Below, piece after piece: positions 11,118-23,200 of a DNA stretch of 64,000 nt. Made by a program: the position numbers and the translations under genes. A model generated the notes under the pieces. That model was given only the letters and a program-made list of their open reading frames with translations, searched no databases and had not been told where the DNA came from. Origin of the DNA: Erodium maritimum (taxonomy: Eukaryota > Streptophyta > Magnoliopsida > Geraniales > Geraniaceae); the NCBI GenBank assembly GCA_963921825.1, contig OY997594.1, positions 35,446,956-35,510,955 of the forward strand, in the 5' to 3' direction. The stretch's first letter is position 1, and each line of letters begins with the position of its first letter.

Positions 11118-11805
11118 CAAAATTTATGTTTTTCCCTGTCGTATGTTGTTTGGTTGCCAAGAAAATAGAGGAAAGTTGGAGATAAAATTTTAAAAAGGTT
11201 ATGAGATTTGAGATTTGATTATGTGATTTGAAAAATAAGAATAAAATGAAATAATAATTAATAAAAATGAATAATAAAATAGAATTTAAACAAAGGATAT
11301 AGAGAAAAAAAGAAAAACATTTTTAATTATTTTAAAATAAATATTTTATTTTCAAAAATAGAAGTTGTGATTTTTGAAAATATTTGATTTTTTAAAATAG
11401 ATCAAAAACTAGGTTTTGAAAGATTCTTTTTAAAATTAAAATCTAAAATTTGTAAATAAAAAATTTAGAATAAAAAATAAAAAATTGAAAATATTTTTTA
11501 ATGTAAACAAATGAAAAGGAGATATAATTTTTTTAATAAAAAGATTATAAACAGAAATATGATAAGGTTAATAATATTAAAAGGTAGTTGAGGACATTTC
11601 AGTTTTTCACAATTTCTCAATAACAGTCCAACTGACTGAATATAGAAATTGGTATATTCTAAAATATGAAGAAATCCAGTAATTATATAAAATCAAATAA
11701 TCGTACAAGTTTGAGGGTAGGTAATGAGTTTTATCCCTTTTGTTTGTAGCCCATTAAACTCTAAGAATATGAGCCGCATGGGGTGCCCGTTGAGGTGCCG
11801 AAGCC

Positions 11806-11841
11806 GAAGCCTCTAATAAAATATTGTATTTTAGAGGCTTC
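11806..11841. repeat. Short hairpin
   Basis: GAAGCCTCTAA at the left is complementary to TTAGAGGCTTC at the right, with an AT-rich loop. A further related GAGGCTTC follows at once. It could be a relic of a small inverted-repeat element. Confidence 0.45.
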
Positions 11842-12719
11842 GAAGTTTGAGGCTTCAAAGCTGAATTGGAAAATCCTACAGTGCTTAGATGCTTGCAGAG
11901 ATGCCCGAACAGATGCCCAGAGTTAAAATATTAATTTTATAATCAATAAAAGAGTTTTAAAATACTTAGAAAATTACAAAATATATTATTAAGAATTAAA
12001 TTAACCAAAAAAAGACTATTTTTTAATAAAAAACTGAAAAAATAATTAATAAATATAGAAAAAATAATTAGTGAATATTTTAAAATAATTTAATAATTAA
12101 ATGAAAATGATTTAATTATTAAATTGTTTTTAAATATATTAATGAAGTGAAATAAGAAAAGAAAAGATAAATAGAGAATTTATTAAAATAATTTATAAAA
12201 GAAAAGGATTTAAAAAATCGATAAAAAAGAAATAAGAAAGATAAAAAGAAAATGAATAAAAATAAATAAATAGAGGACGCGTGTCACGTGCGCGAGAGAG
12301 GAACAAGAGGTGCTGAAACCGAAGGAAGGGTCGCACGCCGAGCAGCGGCTTTGCTCAGAGCATGTACAATGGAAAGGCCCTTGGTGAGTCCCTAGTCTTG
12401 AGTCCCTTGTGCTGACTGGACAAAATCGAGGGACTAGGGACTCAGATAGTGGGTGTTTTGCAATGAGGTTCATAGTGAGTCCCTTGGGCTTAGTCCCTTG
12501 TGCTGACTAGATGCTGAGTTGTTAATTAATTGATATTTTGCTGTTTTATTTAATTCTTTATCAGAAACCGTTTAAATTATATAAAATATAAACAAATGTG
12601 AAAAAAATAATTAATGACAATAAATAAAATAATAAATAAATTTAACACGAATAAAAATGAACTTGAACTTTTATTCATCGCCTTTTAAAACAACCCCCCA
12701 AAAAATACATGCTCAAGAA

Positions 12720-14249
12720 TCATTGTGGTGGGTCGACATCCGGTGGTGGTTGTTGCCGTCGAAGATTTTCAATTTCACCTTCAAGAGCATCCAAGACTCT
12801 TCGCACTCGGGCCTTGCACGACTTGTGGTCTTCCAAATCTTCTTCGGTGTAATTGGAGGTATCAATTTGCCTCATGGACATGTAGAAGGCCATGTTTGCT
12901 TCCCATTGTTGGGTTATCTTGGATATCAGGCGGGTCCTTTCTATTTTTCCTTACTGCCTTGTACGTTCCATCTCTGCGAAGGCACTCATTTGGGCCGTGA
13001 GGACGGTCGCCTTTTTTGATGCATTCGCTGCCTTATTTCCTTGCGGTCGCGTTCGGCGAGTTGGTTGAGATGGACTTGCACCGACCTCATGGGAGGGGGG
13101 TGTGTTGCTGAGAGGGACCCCACTCCCCTCGTTGTGATCAGAAGCTCACCATTCTGGTTGTTGGGACTCGCCACTAAGATGTGTGTAATCGTCCCCTGTG
13201 CTTGTGGGTGAGGTTGAGCTATAAGCCCCAACCTCATCCAAGCGTTGTCGTTGTTGTTGTTGGCGAACATTACCCATGGTGCCTTCCTCGGAAGCGAACT
13301 TGTTATTTCCCTCAAGCACGGCAACCCAATGATCCGGGTCGAAATGTGCTGGGTGGTCCCTCGGTCTGTCTTCCTTCCGTACAGCCGCCCACATATCCTT
13401 CGCATGTTGTATGTGTTGCTCGTGGTTCCAGCCGCTGTGGTACTCGGCCTTGGAGGTCTTCAGATAATCAAGGAACCTCCTTGTCTGCGACTGACATCTG
13501 ACCCAACGTTTCTTGATAGCATTCCAGCTTTGGTGGCGGTGACCTCCCGTCTCGTTGAACTTCCTCTCAATAGTGCACCAGAATGTGTTTCCGGCTTGAG
13601 AGTTTCCCTTAATCGCGTCTTTTGTAGTATTGAGCCAACACTCTATGAGGTGTAGGTCTTCCTCCTTGGTCCATAACCTCAGATCCTGCTGTGCTGCTCG
13701 GGGTCGTCGTTGGGAAGGTCCGATAGAGGATGAGTTCGATTTACGGGTGACGCCTACGTCGGGTAGTGGGTGGTCGAGGTAGTTGTAGAATTGTGGTGGA
13801 AGCTGGAACCCTTGTGGTGGCATTTGGAATTGTGACGTCATTTGAAATTGTGGTGCCATTTGGAATTGTGGCGCCATTTAAAATTGTTGTGCATGAAATT
13901 GACCTTGAAAATATGAAATTACAAAACTCTAATTACACAAGTATTCTAAATAAATTGGTTCAATGAATTAAACAACAAGACAATAAATGAATTAAAAAAA
14001 ATACAATAAATGAATTAAAAAATAAAATAAATGAATTAAAAAAAATAAAATAAAAGAATTAAAAAAATACAATAAATAAAAAATTAGTTTGCACTTACAT
14101 GAGCTCGAACCCGGTTGCTAGTATGCCGTGAAAGCGGAGTTCTCACGAGGGTCCGTTAGAATGTCTTGGAAATCCCGTGCTAGTTCGTCGGGGGTGAATC
14201 CTACTTCGTCACCAGCTGATTGTGCACGGGACCCTGCGTCGCCCGACAT
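12720..14249 (-). pseudogene. Harbinger ORF1, SANT/Myb-like DNA-binding protein, decayed
   Basis: In PIF/Harbinger elements the ORF1 protein binds DNA and helps the transposase enter the nucleus. Exon 1 runs from ATG 14249 to 14099 (MSGDAGSRAQS...). Exon 2 runs from 13903 to the stop at 12720, with a phase-matching GT-AG intron between them. The longest open part (13877-13146, 243 codons) has a Gln-rich MAPQFQ repeat, then a trihelix/SANT-like region (residues about 65-165: LRLWTKEEDLHLIECWLN, WNAIKKRW). After its stop the same frame resumes with TRRTRPQGNKAA and a C-terminal coiled segment. The frame contains stops in exon 1 (TAG), at the start of exon 2 (TAA), after residue 243 (TGA) and near 12933 (TAA), but no frameshift. 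It is therefore recently but clearly inactivated, unless the 243-codon fragment still functions. Confidence 0.85.
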
Positions 14250-14629
14250 TTTTCACGAGAATATTTGAAATGAGAGAGTAGAATGTGGGAATGGGAGAGT
14301 GAAATTGGAGAATGGGTGTGAAAAAATGAGGTTGGGGTTGGGGGTATTTATAAAGTTTAAATTGTTTTAGATTTAATTTAAAAAAAAGTAGCCGTTACCG
14401 ATCGTTTTCAAACGGTCTAATTTTTTTGTCTGACGCAGGGACACGTGGCGCCACGCCACTGGATGGGAGCTGAGCGAGGGACGAAGGCGAGGGACGCGTG
14501 CCCGGCCCGCGTTTCCGGGACGAGGGGCGAGGGCTGAGGCCCGGCCCGTATTTTTGCGGTCTGCGTAAAAGCCGTCCCACTATAGGACGGCCCGCAAAAC
14601 GAGGGTCGGGCCTCAGGGCCGATCCATTA

Positions 14630-16763
14630 GAGCATGAACAACAGAAAGGACCTTGGTCAGGGAGTGGGAGTGCAGACCTTGTGCTGACTGGACAAAAGTC
14701 AGGGAGTGGGAGTGCAGAAAAGTGGGTGTTTTGTAACAGAAAGGACCTTGAGGTCCTGGGAGTGCAAAACAGTGCTGACTGGATTACTATTTGATATTTT
14801 CCTGTTTTATTTAATTCGTTATCATAAACCGTTTAATTTAGTTATAATTTAAACAATTTTGGAAATCAATAATTAATGACAATCAATAATTAATAAATTC
14901 AACACGAATATAAATGAACTTCTAATTTTATTCAACCCCTTTTAATACAACCCAAAACAAACCAGCTCCAAGAGCACAAACGACTACTCGTCATCATGGA
15001 AACCAGCTCCAAATCGATCCCATAAGTGCTCCATAAGATCTTGTTGTAGTCGATGGTGGATCTCAGGATTTAGGACACTTTGTTGAGCATCCACTCGTTG
15101 CTGGTATTGCAATGGCCCTCCGTGGTGCCATCGTTCCGGTGGTGTCCAATTAGGCATTTCTGGAGGTTGCGCCCACAACAACTCCTCCTCCCCATACTCG
15201 TACCGGTCGCGCTCATCCTCTACAATCATGTTGTGTAGAATTATGCAAGTGTGCATGATATCAGCCAAAGTGTGTTTGCTCCAACTACGAGCGGGACGGG
15301 AAATGATGTGCCACCTTGCTTGAAGTACTCCAAAAGCCCTTTCAATATCTTTCCGAGCACCTTCTTGGGATCTAGCAAACAACTTCTCTTTGGGCTCGAA
15401 GGGATGCCGAATAGTCTTCACAAACCGTGCCCATGCTGGGTAAATGTCGTCAACCAAGTAATAAGGTCGGTCGTACCGATGGCCGTTGATGTAGTACTCA
15501 ACAGCAAGGTCTTGGCCGTAGTAAGCGTCTTGGAATAAGTGGCTGTGGTTGAGGACGTTGATGTCGTTGTTCGATCCAACCATCCCGAAAAATGCATGCC
15601 AAATCCATAAATCACGGGACGCTACAGCTTCAAGCATAATTGTCTTTTCCCCGTGGTGACCTCCCCGTCCATGGGCTCCCTGCTCTTCGGTTGGGCAGTT
15701 CTTCCACTTCCAATGCATACAGTCAAGACTCCCCGCCATTCCGGGAAACCCTCGGTTGTACCCTTCTCGGAGTAAGCGGTCCATGTCAGTCGGTGTGGGT
15801 GTACGCTCATACTCAGCTCCGAAGACCTCAATGACGGCCTTGCAAAACTTACGTAAACATTCAAGTATGGTGCTTACCCCCATGCACAGAGTTTCGTCCA
15901 GTGAATCGGCCGCGGACCCATACGTAAGCATCCGTATAGCGGCGGTGCACTTCTGTTCCGTTGATAACCCCGGCCGTGAGGCAGCGTCGGGCCTCTGTTC
16001 GAAGTAGTCGTCGTGAGCCTTCACCGCGTTCATAATCCGTTGGAAAAGCGGTTTGCACATACGGAACCGACGCCTGAACATGTCAGGGCCGTATAAGGGT
16101 TGTTCGTCAAAATAGTTCGCCATCAATTGGATGTGGGCTGCCGAACGACCTCTGTTAATCTCTCGGCGCATTGGTTCCCCACGGATGGCCCTCTGGACCC
16201 TTGGCATTACTGTCTGCATCTGCCTCTCCATCATCCGCCGGAATCGTCGCTCAACTGGCTGCATTTGGGCTGCCATCTCCTCATATGTCGGCAGTTGGGC
16301 TGCCATCTCCTCATACGTCGACATCCGGAAAGCCAGCTCCTCGTATGTCATCTCCTCAGCGTCGGACATAACCTCGTCGTTGGACATTTTCAAAAATAGC
16401 GAGTAGGAAGTGAGAATGAAAGAGTAAGTAGAGAATGGTTTGACAAAAATGAGGAATGCGGTTTGGTATTTATAGGGTTCATTTTATCTGATTTTTGAAT
16501 TAAAAAAAATAGCCGTTGGAGTTGACCGTTGCCAACGGTCGGGACACGTGGCGGCACCGGAGCCTGCCAGCGCAGGCCAGGGCGCGAGGGCGCGTCCAGC
16601 GCGCTCGGCCAGACAGAGGGGAGCGGGTGCGGGAGATTGGGGAGCGGGAGCGCGAAAATGAGGAGCGGGAACGCAAATTTTCGCGTCTGCAGCGGACTGG
16701 CCAGCGTCCTGCGTTTCCGGCGCGCGCGGAGCGAGGAGCGGGCACGACCCGTTGTCCTTGCTC
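14630..16763 (-). mobile_element. Inner PIF/Harbinger element carrying transposase only
   Basis: The left end GAGCATGAACAACAG and the right end (minus strand GAGCAAGGACAACGG) are inverted repeats flanked by TTA on both sides (14627-14629 and 16764-16766). It is inserted a few bases from the right tip of the outer Harbinger, splitting that terminal repeat. It contains one intact transposase gene and no ORF1. The inner edges of its noncoding arms resemble those of the outer element. It is the younger insertion because it lies within the other. Confidence 0.9.
14984..16387 (-). CDS. PIF/Harbinger DDE transposase, intact
   Basis: This 467-residue protein catalyses excision and insertion of Harbinger elements at three-base TWA/TNA targets, with help from an ORF1 partner. 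The ATG at 16387 (MSNDEVMSD) is the first in frame and matches the position of the ORF1 start in the sister element. Residues 15-42 contain three (T/S)YEEMA(A) repeats, and a helix-turn-helix-like region lies near 143-185. The DDE catalytic residues are visible: Asp222 in GSLDCMHW, Asp275 in GSNNDINVL and Glu349 in DIERAFGVLQARW, followed by the LHNMIVE motif. The frame is open throughout, in contrast to the broken ORF1 nearby. A promoter-like TATTTATAGGG region lies upstream at about 16468-16476 on the plus strand. Whether it is expressed cannot be told. Confidence 0.95.
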   Translation of the reverse strand: MSNDEVMSDAEEMTYEELAFRMSTYEEMAAQLPTYEEMAAQMQPVERRFRRMMERQMQTVMPRVQRAIRGEPMRREINRGRSAAHIQLMANYFDEQPLYGPDMFRRRFRMCKPLFQRIMNAVKAHDDYFEQRPDAASRPGLSTEQKCTAAIRMLTYGSAADSLDETLCMGVSTILECLRKFCKAVIEVFGAEYERTPTPTDMDRLLREGYNRGFPGMAGSLDCMHWKWKNCPTEEQGAHGRGGHHGEKTIMLEAVASRDLWIWHAFFGMVGSNNDINVLNHSHLFQDAYYGQDLAVEYYINGHRYDRPYYLVDDIYPAWARFVKTIRHPFEPKEKLFARSQEGARKDIERAFGVLQARWHIISRPARSWSKHTLADIMHTCIILHNMIVEDERDRYEYGEEELLWAQPPEMPNWTPPERWHHGGPLQYQQRVDAQQSVLNPEIHHRLQQDLMEHLWDRFGAGFHDDE

Positions 16764-16971
16764 TTATGTTTGCTCTCATAGAGAATCCCTGAGCTTCGGA
16801 AGCCCAGGCTTCCTAATGGGTCCCCCCAGCTATACCAGGTCGAAGCTTGGGCTTCGGTGTGGGACTGCGGCACCCCGGTTTGGGCTGTGGATGCACATGC
16901 TCAGAATACCCCTAGACGGTGCATCCAGCGCACAATAGCTAAGAACCCAATGCTAGGTCGGACTCTTTTGC

Positions 16972-16979
16972 TATAAATA
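16972..16979 (+). promoter_or_regulatory. TATA box of NRPB1
   Basis: TATAAATA lies about 240 bp upstream of the NRPB1 start codon in otherwise unique sequence, and only about 200 bp from the edge of the outer Harbinger. Transcription would start near 17005, giving a 5' leader of roughly 210 bases. Confidence 0.5.
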
Positions 16980-17219
16980 TATCCTTTGGCTGCTAAAAAT
17001 ATTTTCGAGTTCGACTCTGTCTCTGGGTAGTTCTTCCTTGGAGAGACGAACAGAGATTTGATCTCTGCAGCGCGGAAAAGCGTTAACCGTTTGTAAACAA
17101 AAATTCACAACACGAAAATATAATCAGGATAATGAACTCATTTTGTTGTGACAATCTGGAGCTTTTAATTTGATTCTTGAATCTCTAGGGTTTTCTCTCT
17201 CTGTTTGAATTGTGCCGCC

Positions 17220-20200
17220 ATGGATATGCGCTTCCCTCACTCCCCTGCTGAGGTGGCCAAGGTCCGCATGGTCCAATTCGGCATTCTCAGCCCTGACGAG
17301 ATTGTAATTCCTCTTGCTTCATTGGTTTTGTTTGGCTGACTGGAAATAGGGTTTCTGCATATTGTAAATTCTGAATCTTTTGCTGTGTGTTTGGTTGGCA
17401 GAGGCAAATGTCTGTCATACATATTGAGCACAGTGAGACGACGGAGAGGGGCAAGCCGAAGCCAGGCGGATTGAGTGATCCCCGCCTCGGAACTATTGAT
17501 AGGAAGATGAAATGTGACACCTGCACGGCCAACATGGCTGAGTGCCCCGGCCACTTTGGCCACCTTGAGCTTGCCAAGCCTATGTTCCATATTGGGTTTT
17601 TGAAGACGGTGCTTTCAATCATGCGTTGTGTTTGCTTCAACTGCTCTAAGATTCTGGCTGATGAGGTATGGCAGATTGTCCTCCTAATTATGCCTTTACC
17701 ATGACCCTCTTGTAAGTGCACTGTTTCCTTGTGTCTTAGCTGCAGTGGACCACAGAGCCACCTACTGTTTCAATATGTATTTTACAAGTTAATGAGAGCA
17801 AACAATGAATGAGAATCTGGAATCTTATGTTGAAGTTGAAACTGAATGTAAATGGCTTTTGAGCTGAAAATTGAAACAGGATGTTCCTGTCCTCCTGAAT
17901 TATGCATGAAGTTAGCTATGGTGTGATTTTTTTTTTGTCTTGACCATCTTCATCTAAATATTTGAGATGACAGACTATTGTGTGCCCTAGAATTAGCTCC
18001 CTGTTACACAATATTATGTTTTGGAAATTGCAATCTTTATGCTCGACCTTTTTCTGTATTTTTGATGAAGCTGTTATCTACCTTATAATCCTCATTTTTT
18101 TCATTCTTGAATCTGGTTGCTTATAGTACTTGTTGATAAGTTGAGAGTTACTATTTTGTATGATGAAGCTTTGGTTGTGGTTAGATTATGACTATGTTCA
18201 ATAACTCGTGCCATTTAACTTGACAATTGGTGCAGGAGGATCACAAGTTTAAGCAGGCAATGAGGATAAAGAATCCCAAAAATAGGCTTAAAAAAATCTT
18301 AGACGCCAGCAAGAATAAGACTAAATGTGATGGGGGGGATGATATTAGTGTTCAAGGCCAAGATACCGCTGAACCGGTTAAAAAGAGTCGTGGTGGCTGT
18401 GGTGCTCAGCAGCCAAAGCTCACGGTTGAAGGTATGAAAATGATAGCTGAGTACAAGGCTCAAAGGAAGAAAAGTGATGATCAGGAACAGCTTCCAGAAC
18501 CTGTTGAAAGAAAGCAGACACTTACAGCAGAGAGGGTTAATCATTCAGCAACCCTAGTTACTAGTTTCTTAAAGGACTGTTGCATGGCTCTAACATTTTG
18601 TTGTATGCTTGATAGGTTCTCAGTGTTCTGAAGAGAATAAGTGATGAAGACTGCCAACTGTTAGGCTTGAACCCTAAGTATGCACGTCCGGATTGGATGA
18701 TTTTGCAAGCCCTTCCAATTCCTCCACCTCCTGTTAGACCCTCCGTGATGATGGACACTTCTTCTCGGAGTGAGGTGAGGTTCATTGTTTTTTATTGGCC
18801 ACAACTATACTGGACCGAGCGTGCCCTTCTAATGCGACTGCTATGATTGTCAATTTAGGGTTATTTAGTTTAAGCAATTCTCGCAAGCAAATGTTTTGAT
18901 ATAACCCTCTATTTATATCATTCAATTTTTCCAATTCTGCTATGATTACTGATGAATTCTGTTTGGTTTGTTCACTGCAGGATGATTTGACTCATCAGCT
19001 GGCTATGGTTATCAGGCACAATGAAAATTTGAGGAAACAAGAGAGAAATGGAGCACCTGCACATATCATTTCAGAGTTCGCACAACTGTTGCAGTTCCAC
19101 ATAGCCACATATTTTGATAATGAGTTACCTGGACAGCCAAGGGTATAGCTGCATGAGTTCATGCTATGTCTTATTATTTATATCACAAAAGTATGTATTA
19201 TCTGTTTGTTTATTAGTGTTGTTATTTATTTTTCTTAACAGGCCACACAGAGATCTGGAAGACCTATTAAGTCAATATGCAGTAGGCTTAAGGCAAAGGA
19301 AGGTAGGATTAGAGGTAACTTGATGGGGAAACGAGTTGACTTCTCAGCTAGAACTGTCATAACACCAGATCCGAACATTAATATTGATCAATTGGGAGTT
19401 CCGTGGAGTATTGCTCTAAATCTTACATATCCAGAGACCGTGACTCCATATAACATTGAAAGGTCTATATTTTTAAGAACCAAGTCTCCTCATTTTTATA
19501 ATGCTGTGTCTGCTGCTTGTTATAGACCTATAAATCTACTTGACAACAGGTTAAAGGAACTTGTTGAATACGGTCCCCATCCACCGCCCGGGAAAACTGG
19601 TGCTAAGTATATCATAAGGGACGATGGTCAAAGACTCGATCTTCGCTATTTGAAAAAGAGCAGTGATCACCATTTGGAGCTCGGATACAAGGCAATGTCT
19701 TATATCTTGTGTATCTTTTTGGCAGTACATCTTGCCTTCCAACTTCCATGCTCACTTGATTGTGGTTGTGTTTGCAGGTGGAGCGGCATCTAAATGACGG
19801 AGATTTCGTCTTGTTTAATCGTCAACCTAGTCTCCACAAAATGTCCATTATGGGACATAGGATCAAGATTATGCCATACTCTACTTTCCGGTTGAACTTG
19901 TCGGTCACTTCCCCTTATAATGCTGATTTTGATGGTGATGAGATGAATATGCATGTTCCCCAGTGTTTTGAAACTAGAGCGGAAGTATTGGAGCTAATGT
20001 TGGTACCTAAATGCATTGTGTCCCCCCAAGCAAATCGGCCTGTGATGGGTATTGTCCAGGATACTCTTTTAGGATGCCGTAAAATCACCAAGAGGGATTC
20101 ATTTATAGAGAAGGTAAATATTGTGATGTACTTGTTATTTCAATTCCCTCATATTCTTTTTTTGCACCCCCTTATGTTTAAACATTATGGTTTCATCTTG

Positions 20201-23200
20201 GTCCAATAGTTGTTGAGCGCACTGAACTTTTCAGGACGTTTTTATGAACATTCTGATGTGGTGGGAAGATTTTGATGGAAAAGTCCCCGCACCTGCAATT
20301 TTAAAGCCTCGACCTCTTTGGACTGGAAAACAAGTTTTTAATCTTATTATACCCAAACAAATAAATCTATTAAGGTATTCTGCTTGGCACTCTGAGTCAG
20401 AACGAGGTTTTTTAACTCCTGGGGATACACAAGTACGAATAGAGAAAGGGGAGCTGCTTTCAGGAATCCTTTGCAAGAAGGCAATGGGGACATCTACTGG
20501 AAGTCTTATACATGTTATATGGTATGTGTTTCATAGACATTGCTGTCAGTTTTGCCCTTGGATAAAGAAGTGCTGATTTGCAGTCAGTTTTCCTATCTCA
20601 CAAATTAAAACTGAAATTCATGCTAACCTCTTAAGTTAGAGTTGGAGCTGATATCTAAAGATCTGATTGCTTTGCTTCGTTTCTTTGACCTAATATGATT
20701 TTGCTTTTGGTCCAAAGCTAAATTTGGAAATCTTTTGTTTGTCTTTACTAATCTATTTAGGGAAGAGGTTGGCCCAGATGCAGCTAGGAAATTTTTGGGA
20801 CATACTCAGTGGCTTGTCAACTATTGGCTTTTGCAACAGGCTTTTAGCATTGGGATAGGAGATACAATCGCTGATGCATCAACAATGGAAAAAATTAATG
20901 AAACTATTTCTAAAGCAAAGGAAGATGTGAAGCAACTAATCAAGGATGCCCAGGAAAGAAAGTTAGAACCTGAGCCAGGACGAACCATGATGGATTCCTT
21001 TGAAAACAGAGTGAATCAGGTGCTTTGAACAGACTGCTCGTCTTCTTTCCTATATGCTTTGATACTGAATGCTAGTTCCATCGTTCTTTGTTGTTCTCTT
21101 TTAGGTGTTGAATAAGGCCCGAGATGACGCAGGAAGTAGTGCCCAGCAGAGTCTTGCAGAGAGTAACAATCTTAAAGCAATGGTTACTGCAGGATCTAAA
21201 GGAAGTTTCATTAATATATCACAGATGACTGCTTGTGTGGGTCAGCAGAACGTTGAGGGTAAGCGAATTCCCTATGGTTTCGTTGATCGAACATTACCAC
21301 ACTTCACCAAGGATGATTATGGGCCAGAAAGTCGTGGATTTGTGGAGAACTCGTACTTGCGTGGGCTGACCCCTCAAGAGTTCTTTTTCCATGCCATGGG
21401 TGGTAGGGAAGGACTTATTGATACAGCTGTCAAGACTTCTGAGACTGGGTATATCCAGAGGAGACTGGTCAAGGCTATGGAAGATATCATGGTCAAGTAT
21501 GATGGTACTGTAAGGAACTCACTGGGGGATGTGATTCAGTTTCTCTATGGAGAAGATGGTATGGATGCTGTCTGGATAGAGTCGCAGAAGCTAGATTCCT
21601 TAAAGATGAAGAAAGCAGAATTTAACAGGGTTTTTAGATATGAGATTGATGATGAGTATTGGAATCCAAGTTACATGTTGCCTGAACATGTTGAGGATTT
21701 AAAAACTATCCGCGAGTTCCGGAATGTTTTTGATGCTGAAGTTCAAAAGCTCGAGGGTGATAGACTCCAGCTTGGAACAGAAATTACCACTACAGGTGAC
21801 AATACTTGGCCAATGCCTGTTAACCTCAAGAGGCTTATATGGAATGCACAGAAGACCTTTAAGGTTGACTTACGAAGGCCTTCTGATATGCACCCAATGG
21901 AAATTGTAGAAGCTGTTGATAAGCTTCAGGAGAGACTGAAGGTTGTCCCGGGTGAGGATTTATTGAGTGTGGAAGCTCAAAAAAATGCCACCTTGTTCTT
22001 CAACATTTTGCTCCGTAGTACTTTTGCCAGTAAAAGGGTGTTGGAGGAGTATAGGCTTACCCGCGAAGCATTTGAGTGGGTGATTGGTGAAATAGAATCA
22101 CGCTTCTTGCAGTCACTTGTGGCTCCTGGTGAAATGATTGGCTGTGTTGCTGCTCAGTCTATCGGTGAGCCTGCTACTCAGATGACTCTGAACACCTTCC
22201 ATTACGCTGGTGTGAGTGCGAAAAATGTCACTCTTGGTGTTCCTAGGTTGAGAGAAATCATTAATGTTGCCAAGAAAATTAAGACACCATCTCTCTCAGT
22301 CTACCTGAAGCCTGAAGTTGGTAAGACAAAGGAAAGGGCCAAAAATGTTCAATGTGCTTTAGAGTATACTACTCTCCGCAGTGTAACTCACGCGACAGAA
22401 GTTTGGTATGATCCAGATCCAATGAGCACAATAATTGAAGAGGATGTTGATTTTGTGAAATCATATTATGAGATGCCTGATGAAGAAGTTGCTCCTGAAA
22501 AGATCTCTCCATGGTTGCTTCGTGTTGAGTTGAATCGTGAAATGATGGTGGATAAAAAGTTGAGCATGGCTGATATTGCAGAGAAGATCAATCTTGAATT
22601 TGATGATGATTTAACGTGTATATTCAATGATGACAATGCTGAGAAGTTAATTCTTCGAATTCGTATCATGAATGATGAAGGCGCTAAAGGTGAAACGAAT
22701 GATGAGTCTGATGATGCTGAAGATGATGTTTTCCTGAAGAAGATTGCTACTAACATGCTTACTGAAATGGCTCTTCGGGGTATTCCAGATATCAACAAAG
22801 TCTTTATTAAACAAGGTAAGGTGAACAAGTTTGATGAGAATGAGGGGTTTAAGCCGGAAAACGAATGGATGCTGGATACAGAAGGCGTCAATCTTTTAGC
22901 TGTTATATGTCACGAAGATGTAGATGCAAGGAGGACGACAAGCAATCACTTGATTGAAGTTATTGAAGTTCTTGGAATTGAGGCAGTGCGTCGATCCTTG
23001 CTGGATGAGTTGCGAGTTGTCATTTCTTTTGATGGTTCTTATGTGAATTATCGTCATCTAGCTATCCTGTGTGATACCATGACCTATCGTGGCCACTTGA
23101 TGGCCATCACTCGTCATGGTATTAATCGGAATGATACAGGGCCGATGATGAGATGCTCATTTGAAGAAACTGTGGACATTCTTCTTGATGCCGCAGTTTA

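Larger units (their letters stand above)
9884..12354. other. AT-rich intergenic region, no gene seen
   Basis: There are long A/T-rich stretches with only short chance open frames. The only structures I can point to are a degenerate short-period repeat (10966-11117), a GC-richer patch with a duplicated AAGCTACAAAT word near 10865-10910, and a hairpin at 11806-11841. No coding domain, tRNA or transposon end was found. Confidence 0.6.
12358..16775 (-). mobile_element. Outer PIF/Harbinger element carrying ORF1 only
   Basis: The left end GAGCATGTACAATGG (12358 onward) pairs with the right end, which on the minus strand reads GAGCAAACATAATGG once the inner element is ignored. The flanking 3 bp are TCA on both sides (12355-12357 and 16776-16778), the length expected for PIF/Harbinger. 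Without the 2134-bp inner insertion and its duplicated TTA, the element is about 2.28 kb. It encodes only a decayed SANT/Myb-like protein, with no transposase. Its noncoding ends (about 12370-12690 and 14270-14500) align by eye with those of the inner element, so the two belong to one family. Confidence 0.85.

Noticed and set aside
12657-13655. Plus-strand open frames over the Harbinger ORF1
   Set aside because: They are shadows of the minus-strand SANT/Myb-like gene, which has recognisable domains.
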